From an uncultured Pseudomonadota bacterium (GTDB taxonomy: Bacteria > SAR324 > NAC60-12): DNA of 12,518 nt. The stretch lies in contig CAJXNF010000042.1 of assembly GCA_913056375.1 (NCBI GenBank), forward strand, positions 1 through 12,518, written 5' to 3'. Shown in pieces: positions 1 through 6,894 of the stretch. The position numbers and the translations under genes were made by a program. Each line of letters opens with the position of its first letter. The stretch's first letter is position 1. The notes under the pieces are model-generated. The model saw only the letters and a program-made list of their open reading frames with translations, was not told where the DNA came from and searched no databases.

Positions 1-63
1 TCACAGGCCGATATCAGCCATGGCATCTGCCCGGAATGTGCCAAAGAGCTTTACCCCAATTTT
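1..63 (+). other. Tail of an unrelated two-component-type protein joined to the OMT
   Basis: Codons 1-21 read SQADISHGICPECAKELYPNF. The HGICPxCAxxLYP pattern, with two cysteines three apart, is familiar from the extreme C-terminus of PAS/histidine-kinase and response-regulator proteins, especially in deltaproteobacteria-like genomes. It does not belong to O-methyltransferases. The sequence GATATCAG occurs at 10-17 and again at 64-71, encoding DIS both times. The second copy sits exactly where OMT homology begins, so a join through this short homology is plausible. The motif assignment is from memory of the family and the junction reading is inference. Confidence 0.55.
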
Positions 64-453
64 GATATCAGTGAAGAATACACTCGCACAGCCCGTAGAT
101 TTTGGAAGAAAGCCGGCGTGGATCAGCGGGTCAAACTGGTTCTGGGGAATGCCAAGGAGAGCTTGAAAGATTTCTTACAGACTGGTGAGCAAGAAAGCGT
201 TGACTTAGCCTTCATTGATGCAGACAAGTCATCTTATGCAGAATACTACGAATGCTGCCTAAAGCTGATTCGGCCGGGTGGATTAATCCTGGTTGACAAC
301 GTCTTGTGGAGTGGCCAAGTAGCTGACGCTTCAAATCATGATAAGGACACAGAAGCCCTACGAATATTCAATGCGGCTCTGTCCAGTGATCAACGTGTTG
401 ATCTGTGTATGGTTCCAATTGGAGATGGGCTGACCATCGCTCGAAAACGTTGA
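1..453 (+). CDS. O-methyltransferase, caffeoyl-CoA OMT type (5'-partial, fused N-terminus)
   Basis: The frame is open from base 1 to the TGA at 451-453, so the start lies outside the window. From about codon 21 on it matches class I SAM-dependent O-methyltransferases of the caffeoyl-CoA/catechol family, which methylate catechol-like hydroxyls with a divalent metal. Visible signatures are the motif-II helix DISEEYTRTARRFWKKAGV, the FIDADK strand (acidic D73/D75, counting from base 1), and LIRPGGLILVDN, whose D99-N100 are the usual metal ligands. The glycine-rich SAM motif I that should precede DIS is absent. It is replaced by a tail reading SHGICPECAKELYP, known from ends of two-component sensor or regulator proteins. 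The OMT part is about 130 residues against about 220 for the family, so this version should not bind SAM. It converges on the kinase gene 30 bp away. The family call is secure; whether the fusion is natural is doubtful. Confidence 0.8.
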   Translation, partial: SQADISHGICPECAKELYPNFDISEEYTRTARRFWKKAGVDQRVKLVLGNAKESLKDFLQTGEQESVDLAFIDADKSSYAEYYECCLKLIRPGGLILVDNVLWSGQVADASNHDKDTEALRIFNAALSSDQRVDLCMVPIGDGLTIARKR

Positions 454-483
454 AGAACTATCAACCTAGACAATACGATCAAA

Positions 484-1059
484 TCAAAACGAGGAACTGA
501 TCCTCAGCAGAGCCTTCGTGTTTCCAGAAATCACTATATCTGCGTACTCCTGAGGTCGGTCACGAAGCACATATTCATCTTCCTCTGCCATCCATTGTTG
601 CCAAAGTGGTAAGGCAGCTTCCCCGTCTCGTTCCAGTCCTCGCTGTAGCCGTAATTCCCGATCTGTCTCAACAAAAATCGCAAAACTGAGATAAGGCCGA
701 AACTCGACTCTCGAAGCACTGACCCCCTCCACAAGCACCACTGGACAAGGTTCCACAGTCTCCCACTCTCCAAGTTGGTTTTTCTGCCAATCGAACTTCT
801 GATAGCGAGTCGGACGGTTTTGCCTCAGCGGTTCCAGAACCTGCGTGATCATGCGTGGATACCAGTCCAGTGGATGATCCCAGGAAGCAAAGTCATCTGT
901 GTGGACGAGTGGGCAGTCATCAAGCAGTGCCGCCAACTTTGCCGCCAAGCTCGATTTGCCAGCCCCACCACACCCATCGATCGCTACAATCCTGGTTTGC
1001 ATCTCTTCTGGGGATGTTGATTTGGAGATGATCTGCTTGATTTGTAGTAAAGGATTCAC
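484..1059 (-). CDS. P-loop nucleoside/uridine kinase-like protein
   Basis: A 191-residue cytoplasmic P-loop kinase resembling the uridine kinase/AAA_18-type NTPases. Walker A is GCGGAGKSS (residues 29-37, K35 and S36). A TDDF motif at 54-57 is placed like the substrate-binding or catalytic acidic site of uridine kinases. A second strand, VVLVEGVSAS (107-116), matches the EG motif that follows in this family, and an arginine-rich LID-like stretch lies at about 137-144. The start is GTG at 1059 with no clear Shine-Dalgarno. An ATG at residue 20 would begin just before the P-loop strand and is an alternative. It is the last gene of the sugar operon, 98 bp after the amylosucrase stop, with no obvious terminator between. 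The substrate is unknown. A role in phosphorylating a product of sucrose breakdown is speculation from position alone. Confidence 0.75.
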   Translation of the reverse strand: MNPLLQIKQIISKSTSPEEMQTRIVAIDGCGGAGKSSLAAKLAALLDDCPLVHTDDFASWDHPLDWYPRMITQVLEPLRQNRPTRYQKFDWQKNQLGEWETVEPCPVVLVEGVSASRVEFRPYLSFAIFVETDRELRLQRGLERDGEAALPLWQQWMAEEDEYVLRDRPQEYADIVISGNTKALLRISSSF

Positions 1060-1153
1060 GAGATAGCTTGGATGTCAGAGAGTCAGAATTTGAGTGGTGG
1101 TTGACTGGCCAAACTTGAGTTGGATAGAAGATTTCTTGGGCCTCTCGGGTGAT

Positions 1154-1168
1154 AAGCTCAATGAGCTT
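1154..1168. repeat. Small perfect inverted repeat over the amylosucrase stop codon
   Basis: AAGCTC-AAT-GAGCTT forms a perfect 6-bp stem with a 3-nt loop and overlaps the stop codon at 1158-1160. On the minus strand no U-run follows, so it is not a normal intrinsic terminator. It could stabilise the amylosucrase message end or be chance. Confidence 0.3.
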
Positions 1169-3122
1169 CAGGCCCCAAACTCTGTAGCCAGCACGCTTGA
1201 TAGGGTTCGAGGTGGAGACCTCCTGAAAGCTGTAGTCTTTTTGAATTCAGTAGATCTTGAGCCTGATCAGTGAAGCCCTGAACCTTCAGTTCATTTGAGG
1301 AGATGATCTGAGGACGCTCGGTAAAGTTGTTTAGCAGCAGCAGGCTCTGAGAAGCCTGATTTCTGAGATAGGCAAACACATGGTCATTGTCCACATTCAG
1401 GAATGTTGTCTGTCCCTGAGCAAGAACCGGAATAGAACAACGCAGTTGTAAGCGTTGCTGGATCCCGACTCGAATACGTGCGGCTGGCGAGTTGGGATCG
1501 TTCAAAGCCTGTGCTTCCTGAGACCAGTCGCGTACTGGACGGTGAACCCAGCGCGAATCCAAGGCCTGCTCCGGACGCTGGGCAAACGAGTAGTCGTTGA
1601 GCATTCCTGATTCATCCCCGAGATAAATCAACGGAATCCCACCAATGCTGAAGATCACGCTGTAGAGAAGCAGAATGCGCTCAATGGCCAAGTTCACGGC
1701 CTCTGGAGCACCACTGGCTAGCGCGGCTTCCAAACCCGCCAGAGAAGCTAGAGTCCCGGAAATCCGAGCGTCACCAGTCACTGGGTTTTCCTGGAAAGGC
1801 AGACCCCGGGCAAAGCTCCCAGGGAAACGACCGGTGTAGAAGTCATTGAGAAACTTGCGATGTCCAGCGCCATCGATGCCTAATTGAGAAGCGATTGCGT
1901 CATCAAAGGTCCAGCCGATGTCATCATGACAGCGCAGGTAGTTGACCCAGGTACACTCTGGATCAATCGGAAAGCGTGCTTGTAGGGAAGCACGTAGTAG
2001 GCGGGTATTGCGGGTAGCGAGTGACTCCCAGAGCAACGCCATCAGCAGAGGATTGTAGCTCAGTCGGCATTCGTCTGGACGGATATAGCGGGCAACCTCG
2101 TCTGGGTGAACGATCGCCTCTGATTTGAGCAGTAGTGCTGGCGCAGCGATCGCACACAAGGCATTGTAGGCCTGCAGAATCCAGTGCGCCTCCGGCTGGT
2201 TCTCGCAGTCTGTTCCAGCACGTTTCCAGATGAACGCCACCGCGTCCATACGCAGGACCTCGATCCCCTGGTTAGCCAGAAAGAGCATCTCGGCCAGCAT
2301 GCCTCGAAAGACTTCCGGATTGCTGTAGTTCAGGTCCCACTGGAACTCAAAGAAGGTCGTCCAGACCCACTTCTGTGATTTCTCACACCAGGTAAAGCTT
2401 CCACCCCGATCCGGGAAGATCAGCCGCAGGTGCTGCTGCCACGCAGTTGTTTCTTCCTCCCGATCAAACATCCAGTAGTACTGCTGAAACTCCGGATCTC
2501 CCGATTGCGCCTTGCTGGCCCACTCATGGTTGTTTGCGGTATGGTTGAAGATGAAGTCGACAACCAGGCTGATACCCGCCTCTCGTAGTTCCTGCGCTAG
2601 TTGCGCCAGTTCTGCCATCGTCCCCAGTGGAGGATCAACGTCACGGTAGCTGCTGACTGCATAACCACCGTCATTCTCTCCATCTGGTCGGGCAAACAGC
2701 GGCATCAGGTGCAGATAGGTCAGGCCAAGTTCCTGGTAAGTGGGAATCTGTTTTCGGATACCTTCCAGGTTGCCAGCCTGCAGGTCTACGTAGCCAGTTG
2801 CCCCGAGCATCTTCGGGTCATGGATCCAGTTTGGATTGCTCAGACGTCGCAAATCCAGCTGTTGCAGCTCAGTGGAGCGACTCAGTCCAGCGTTCAAGGC
2901 CTCGAAGACGATCTCTTCCAGGTGATAGAAGAAGTCGTAGCGACCTCCGTAGAGTGCATGTAGCCGATCAAAGAGGGCTGGGAACTGCTTTTCAGTCCGC
3001 TCCCAAAGTGTCTGCCACTGTGCTTCGGTGGCGGTGGGTTGCTGAAGAAAACGACTACGCCAGCGTGGTTTCAGCCGCTTCAGGCTGAGCGCAGCCTGAT
3101 CGGAAAGTGAAGGAGGGTTCAT
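1158..3122 (-). CDS. Amylosucrase (GH13 subfamily 4 sucrose glucosyltransferase)
   Basis: The 654 residues match amylosucrase in length and in every GH13 signature. Region I is VVDFIFNHT (D189, H194), region II is VLRMDAVAF (R291, nucleophile D293), region III is LLKSEAIVH (acid/base E335) and region IV is NYLRCHDDIGWTF (H399, D400). By recalled numbering, the Neisseria polysaccharea sucrose-pocket residues D144, Y147, H187, F250, R284, D286, E328, D393 and R509 all recur here at a constant offset of +7 (D151, Y154, H194, F257, R291, D293, E335, D400, R516). This makes a true amylosucrase much likelier than trehalose synthase or sucrose phosphorylase. It would convert sucrose to alpha-1,4-glucan plus fructose. 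No signal peptide is seen, so it acts in the cytoplasm. The ATG at 3122 lacks an evident Shine-Dalgarno; the permease gene ends 82 bp upstream. It occupies the place where an alpha-glucosidase (aglA) often sits in agl operons. Confidence 0.92.
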   Translation of the reverse strand: MNPPSLSDQAALSLKRLKPRWRSRFLQQPTATEAQWQTLWERTEKQFPALFDRLHALYGGRYDFFYHLEEIVFEALNAGLSRSTELQQLDLRRLSNPNWIHDPKMLGATGYVDLQAGNLEGIRKQIPTYQELGLTYLHLMPLFARPDGENDGGYAVSSYRDVDPPLGTMAELAQLAQELREAGISLVVDFIFNHTANNHEWASKAQSGDPEFQQYYWMFDREEETTAWQQHLRLIFPDRGGSFTWCEKSQKWVWTTFFEFQWDLNYSNPEVFRGMLAEMLFLANQGIEVLRMDAVAFIWKRAGTDCENQPEAHWILQAYNALCAIAAPALLLKSEAIVHPDEVARYIRPDECRLSYNPLLMALLWESLATRNTRLLRASLQARFPIDPECTWVNYLRCHDDIGWTFDDAIASQLGIDGAGHRKFLNDFYTGRFPGSFARGLPFQENPVTGDARISGTLASLAGLEAALASGAPEAVNLAIERILLLYSVIFSIGGIPLIYLGDESGMLNDYSFAQRPEQALDSRWVHRPVRDWSQEAQALNDPNSPAARIRVGIQQRLQLRCSIPVLAQGQTTFLNVDNDHVFAYLRNQASQSLLLLNNFTERPQIISSNELKVQGFTDQAQDLLNSKRLQLSGGLHLEPYQACWLQSLGPEAH

Positions 3123-3204
3123 ATCAAAGAGGTTGTAGAAACCACGAGAGCAGCAGTGCCAAGGGGGTTTGGTGCAACCGAAATGGACAGTAGGCTGAAG
3201 TTCA

Positions 3205-4359
3205 CTATCCTCCCTTGACAGAACCTGCTACCAAGCCCCGCACAAAGTAACGCTGGAGAGCAAAGAAGACGACCAAGGGTACTATGATGGAGATGAAAGC
3301 GCTGCTGGTCAGAATCTCCCAGTTATCTCCACGAGAACCCAATAGTTCGCGCATCTTGGAGGTCAGAACGATCTGGTCATCACCCTTGCCCAGAAACACC
3401 AGCGCGACCAGCAGATCATTCCAGACCCATAGAAACTGGAAGATCGTGAACGACGCCAAGGCAGGCACTGACAGTGGAACCACGACTCTTGTGAAGGTCT
3501 GAAAATGAGAGGCACCATCCATTCGAGCCGATTCAATGATGTCTCTTGGAAGTGAACGGATATAGTTGCGCAGCAGATAGATTGCTAGCGGGAGCCCAAA
3601 GCCAGTATGCGCTAACCAGATGCCGACGTAGGACTTGGCTGAAACATCCAGCAATGCGCCGATGTTGTTGTACATGCGCAATAATGGAATCAACGACATT
3701 TGCAGTGGCACAACCAACAACCCCACCACAACTACAAATAGGAACTGGCGTCCTGGAAACCGCATCCAGGCGAAGGCATAGGCAGCAAAGGCTGCGATAG
3801 TGATTGGGATGACTGTAGCGGGAATGGTCACCACGAAGGTATTCAGAAATGATTGCCCAATGCCTTCTGAGGTAAGTACCTCGACGTAATTATCCAGTGT
3901 GAAGGTCGGAGGTGATTCAGCGACAAAGAAGATGCGTTTGCCACGCTTTTCTTCAATGGGTTGCTCAGATTCCCAGCGATAGGAACCATCCGCCTCAACA
4001 CGAATCTGACTCTGGTCCTTGAAGGTTAGTACTTCTCCTGCCTTGTAAGCAGTGAGATCTCGGAAGTTGGTGTTGAAGGTCAAAATGGTTCGCTTGGAAT
4101 CGTCCAGTAGATTTCCAGCAATTACGAACTTGCCACCTGTTTCCACCATTTGTTCACTGGTGCCAGTACGTCCTTGGCCATTCTGAACGGAGGTAGACAG
4201 TGCGGTCCACCAACCCGTAGCGGCCAGTTGGTCTTTGTCTCGGAAGGAACTCACCAATAAGCCAACTGTTGGCAAAATCCAGAGAATGACCAACAGCAGC
4301 AAGCCCAAGTGGACCATCAACTGTCCAGGAGTCAGGCGGATTCGCTTTGAGGTACTCAT
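3205..4359 (-). CDS. aglG: Alpha-glucoside ABC transporter permease, AglG type
   Basis: A 384-residue inner-membrane permease of the CUT1 (carbohydrate uptake) ABC family, the MalG-like half of the channel. The first membrane segment spans about residues 15-37. A hydrophilic stretch of about 110 residues (40-150) follows and should lie in the periplasm. Such an insertion is a hallmark of AglG compared with ordinary MalG-type permeases of about 280 residues. The remaining five or so membrane segments start near 170. The ATPase-docking EAA loop is visible as DIIESARMDGAS (273-284), including the invariant G282. The protein ends VKGG, as many of these permeases do. The ATG overlaps the TGA of the preceding permease (ATGA at 4359-4356), and GAGGAG lies nine bases upstream, so translation is coupled. 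Transport of sucrose or other alpha-glucosides is inferred from the family and the amylosucrase next door. Confidence 0.88.
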   Translation of the reverse strand: MSTSKRIRLTPGQLMVHLGLLLLVILWILPTVGLLVSSFRDKDQLAATGWWTALSTSVQNGQGRTGTSEQMVETGGKFVIAGNLLDDSKRTILTFNTNFRDLTAYKAGEVLTFKDQSQIRVEADGSYRWESEQPIEEKRGKRIFFVAESPPTFTLDNYVEVLTSEGIGQSFLNTFVVTIPATVIPITIAAFAAYAFAWMRFPGRQFLFVVVVGLLVVPLQMSLIPLLRMYNNIGALLDVSAKSYVGIWLAHTGFGLPLAIYLLRNYIRSLPRDIIESARMDGASHFQTFTRVVVPLSVPALASFTIFQFLWVWNDLLVALVFLGKGDDQIVLTSKMRELLGSRGDNWEILTSSAFISIIVPLVVFFALQRYFVRGLVAGSVKGG

Positions 4360-5369
4360 CGACCCTGCTCCTCTTCACGGAATTTTCGAATATTCCAAGC
4401 CATGATGGGAATCACGGCGAGCATAATGAACACAGCAATCGTACTACCTCTTCCAGAGTCACCACCTCCACGGAACATCCAGTCAAACATCAGGTTGGCA
4501 AGTACCTCGGTTTCCCACTGGCCGTTGGTCATTGCGAGCACAATGTCAAAAATTTTCAGCACAATGATGGTGATGGTTGTCCAGACCACAATGATCGTGC
4601 TCATAATCTGTGGAATCATGATCAGAAAGAAGATCTTTAGCTCACTGGCCCCATCAATTTGGGCGGCTTCCAGTGTTTCCTTGGGCACTCCCCGTAAAGC
4701 TGCACTGAAGATGACCATTGCAAAGCCTGTCTGAATCCAGACCAGGATCACCATCAAAAAGAAGTTGTTCCAGAAGGGAATGGTGATCCAGGCCTGTGGT
4801 TCACCACCGAGTCCAACTACGATCGCGTTGAGAATGCCGATCTGATCTGAGCCCGGTCCCCGGAAGTCGTAGACAAACTTCCAGATCACGCTGGCTCCAA
4901 CAAAACTAATAGCCATCGGCATGAAAATCAGTGACTTGGCAATTGTACCCCACCAGACACGATCCGCTAACACAGCGACAATCAATCCAAAGACTACGCT
5001 TAGTGAAGGGACGACTAGTAGCCAGAGAAAGTTGTTCCCAATGGATTGCAAAAACTCTGGATTTGCCAAAGCCCAGGTGTAGTTGCTCCAGCCTACCCAG
5101 CGTTCCCCGGTGAAGTCGTGGAAACTTAGCCAGACAGTCTCGAAGACTGGATAGACCAGATATGTGAAAAGGAGGGAGAGCGCCGGCAAGACAAATAGCC
5201 ATGGCCGGATTGCGTGACGCAGTTCATCACGACTTTCTATCTGGCCATTGGCCGTCTGTTTGTCACGAACCAAGGTTTCGAGCAATAGATTGGTACCCCA
5301 GAAATATAGCAGGCAGCTACTCACGCCTATAATAACGGCAATGGTCGCATCGAGTACCTGATCGAGCAT
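4356..5369 (-). CDS. aglF: Alpha-glucoside ABC transporter permease, AglF type
   Basis: A CUT1-family permease, the MalF-like partner of the downstream AglG-type protein. I chose the ATG at 5369 (337 residues, beginning MLDQVLDATIAV). It has an AAAAGA-like purine run just upstream and matches how AglF proteins start. A TTG at 5384 would add five residues. There is an N-terminal membrane segment (about 5-25), a soluble linker, a second segment (about 55-75), then the core channel helices. The EAA loop reads KETLEAAQIDGAS at about 231-243 and contacts the ATPase. It follows the binding-protein gene by 77 bp, with a hairpin between, and overlaps the next permease by 4 bp. Family assignment is strong; substrate choice among sucrose, trehalose and maltose is not decided by this sequence. 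Confidence 0.87.
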   Translation of the reverse strand: MLDQVLDATIAVIIGVSSCLLYFWGTNLLLETLVRDKQTANGQIESRDELRHAIRPWLFVLPALSLLFTYLVYPVFETVWLSFHDFTGERWVGWSNYTWALANPEFLQSIGNNFLWLLVVPSLSVVFGLIVAVLADRVWWGTIAKSLIFMPMAISFVGASVIWKFVYDFRGPGSDQIGILNAIVVGLGGEPQAWITIPFWNNFFLMVILVWIQTGFAMVIFSAALRGVPKETLEAAQIDGASELKIFFLIMIPQIMSTIIVVWTTITIIVLKIFDIVLAMTNGQWETEVLANLMFDWMFRGGGDSGRGSTIAVFIMLAVIPIMAWNIRKFREEEQGR

Positions 5370-5397
5370 GGCGATTCTTTTCAAAAAGAAGGAGAGG

Positions 5398-5419
5398 ACC
5401 GGGCCTCAAGAGACCCGGT
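5398..5419 (-). promoter_or_regulatory. Intergenic hairpin between binding-protein and permease genes
   Basis: ACCGGG (5398-5403) and CCCGGT (5414-5419) form a perfect GC-rich stem. It can extend inward past one mismatch by two more pairs to a CAAG loop. On the transcribed strand it lies just after the aglE stop at 5447, and a pyrimidine-rich tract containing TTCTTTTT begins about ten bases later. A hairpin here could protect the aglE message from 3' decay or cause partial termination, giving more binding protein than permease, as known for malE-malF-type operons. The structure is seen; the function is inferred. Confidence 0.55.
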
Positions 5420-5446
5420 GTTGCAGCAAGGTGGGAGATCAGAGAA

Positions 5447-6844
5447 TTACTTGATCGAGTCCCAGCTGTTCTGGATATTGTCGGCTACTTTCTGTGCAGA
5501 AGCACCACTGACGTAGAAGACCATCTGGCTCCAGAAAGATCCGGCACCAATCGCCCCTGGCATCAGGTCTGAGCCGTCAAAGCGGAAGGTCGTTGCATTC
5601 AGCAAGATCTCTCCCTGCTTGCGTAGTATTTCACTGGAGTACTTGTCCAGGTTGACTCCCTTGTGAGGTGTCAGGAAGCCGGCTCGAGCCATCCATATTT
5701 CGTGGGACATTGGATGCTGTAGGAAGCGTATGAATTCACGAGTGGCAGGGCTATCCTTGGTCATGGCCAACAAGGTTCCACCTCCAAGCACTGGATTTCC
5801 TAGCTGGGAAGCCTTGGAAGCGAATGGTGGGAAGTAGAAGAAGTCTGCATCCGTGCCGACTTGTACTCCTTCTGGAAAGAACGCCGGAATGAAACTGGCC
5901 TGGCGGTGCATGTAGCACTTGGGTGGTACGCTGAAGAGTCCTTGTGGACTGTCACGGAAGTCGGTTGCTCCCACAGCACGAGTTCCCCCTTCAACATAGT
6001 CGTTGTTCTTGGCGAACTGACCGAAGGTCTCGATTGCATTGATCACACGTGGGTCATTGAACTTGATGGAGTTGGCAACCCAGCCGTCATAGACATCTGG
6101 CGTCTGAGTGCGGAGCATGATGTCCTCAACCCAGTCGGTTGCAGGCCAACCAGTTGCGTCACCTGAACCTAGACCAATACACCAGGGCGTCCCACCGTCC
6201 TTGACAATCTGATCGCTTAACGCAATCAGGTCTTCCATGGTCTTTGGAATTTCGTAGCCACCAGCTTCAAAGTTTTCTGGAACGTACCAGACCAGTGACT
6301 TGACGTTGACGTTGTAGAAGAAGCCATAGAATTGGTCCTTGCCACTCTTGTCAGCGTAAGTGCCCAGGTCAACCCAGGACTGTCCAGCAGCATAGTTGTC
6401 ACGTACCCAAGCCGCGGTGTCATCACCTAGCGGTACCAATCCATCAATAGCTGCCATGTTGGCTGCAAGGCCGGGCTGGGGGAAGGCTGCTAGATTTGGA
6501 GGACTTCCAGCCTTGATGTCAATCACAATCTGTTGCTCAAAACTGTCTGAACCTGCATATTCGATCTTAGCTCCGGTAGCTTTTTCGAAAGCTGCAGTGA
6601 CAGCTTCAAAGCTCTCTTCGTCCGCAGTCAACCAAGGGCCAGCAATGGTAACCGTTTGACCACTGAGATCTGGGCCTTTGTAGGCGCTATGTCCACCAGC
6701 GTGAGCAACTGAGGAAAGTGCTACAGTCGCCAAGGCTGCCAGCATTGTGTTCATTAGCCGGTTTGTTGTGCTTTTCTTGAGACTTTGAAGGGCGGTTCCG
6801 GCCAAAAATACGCCTTTCGTAGTCAATTGCTTGATCATCGACAT
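5447..6844 (-). CDS. aglE: Alpha-glucoside ABC transporter substrate-binding protein, AglE type
   Basis: A 465-residue periplasmic solute-binding protein of the carbohydrate cluster 1 family. It should capture alpha-glucosides such as sucrose and deliver them to the two permeases that follow. The ATG at 6844 is supported by AAGGAG nine bases upstream. The N-terminus is long for a signal peptide: a basic stretch to residue 29, a hydrophobic core at about 34-46, and AHA ending at 49, giving likely cleavage before GGHSAYKG. An internal ATG at codon 31 would give an ordinary 19-residue signal but has no ribosome site, so the long form is kept. The mature region shows the usual binding-protein pattern: a first strand VTIAGPWLTADEE, the FEKATGAKIEY strand-helix unit, and KAGSPPNLAAFPQPG, as in AglE and ThuE proteins. 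It lies 42 bp downstream of the repressor gene, behind a terminator-like hairpin. Confidence 0.88.
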   Translation of the reverse strand: MSMIKQLTTKGVFLAGTALQSLKKSTTNRLMNTMLAALATVALSSVAHAGGHSAYKGPDLSGQTVTIAGPWLTADEESFEAVTAAFEKATGAKIEYAGSDSFEQQIVIDIKAGSPPNLAAFPQPGLAANMAAIDGLVPLGDDTAAWVRDNYAAGQSWVDLGTYADKSGKDQFYGFFYNVNVKSLVWYVPENFEAGGYEIPKTMEDLIALSDQIVKDGGTPWCIGLGSGDATGWPATDWVEDIMLRTQTPDVYDGWVANSIKFNDPRVINAIETFGQFAKNNDYVEGGTRAVGATDFRDSPQGLFSVPPKCYMHRQASFIPAFFPEGVQVGTDADFFYFPPFASKASQLGNPVLGGGTLLAMTKDSPATREFIRFLQHPMSHEIWMARAGFLTPHKGVNLDKYSSEILRKQGEILLNATTFRFDGSDLMPGAIGAGSFWSQMVFYVSGASAQKVADNIQNSWDSIK

Positions 6845-6870
6845 TGTTTGTTTCTCCTTGTCGGATTGAG

Positions 6871-6894
6871 AAAAATGGCCCGGAACTCAGGGCC
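6871..6894 (-). terminator. Terminator-like hairpin between repressor and aglE (possible attenuator)
   Basis: Read on the minus strand, GGCCC (6894-6890), an 8-nt loop and GGGCC (6881-6877) are followed by A and five Ts (6875-6871). The repressor stop codon lies in the loop. The stem is short but all G-C, and with the U-run it has the form of a weak intrinsic terminator. Since no room for a separate aglE promoter is evident downstream, some read-through would be needed. Ribosomes finishing the repressor would cover the stem, so coupling to translation is possible. Confidence 0.5.

Noticed and set aside
449..465. GTTGA/TCAAC inverted repeat between the OMT and kinase stops as a bidirectional terminator
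   Set aside because: Only a 5-bp, AT-containing stem with a 7-nt loop and no T-run on either side; it is too weak to call.
1154..1168. Hairpin at the amylosucrase end as an intrinsic terminator separating the kinase
   Set aside because: The stem is perfect but no U-tract follows on the minus strand; kept only as a low-confidence repeat.
2140..2155. GCGATCGC octamer as a HIP1 element hinting at a cyanobacterium
   Set aside because: I noticed a single copy inside a coding region; HIP1 is informative only when very frequent.
3150..3180. Imperfect CCAA/TTGG hairpin before amylosucrase as a regulatory element
   Set aside because: A 4-bp core stem with bulges; this could easily be chance and there is no U-run.
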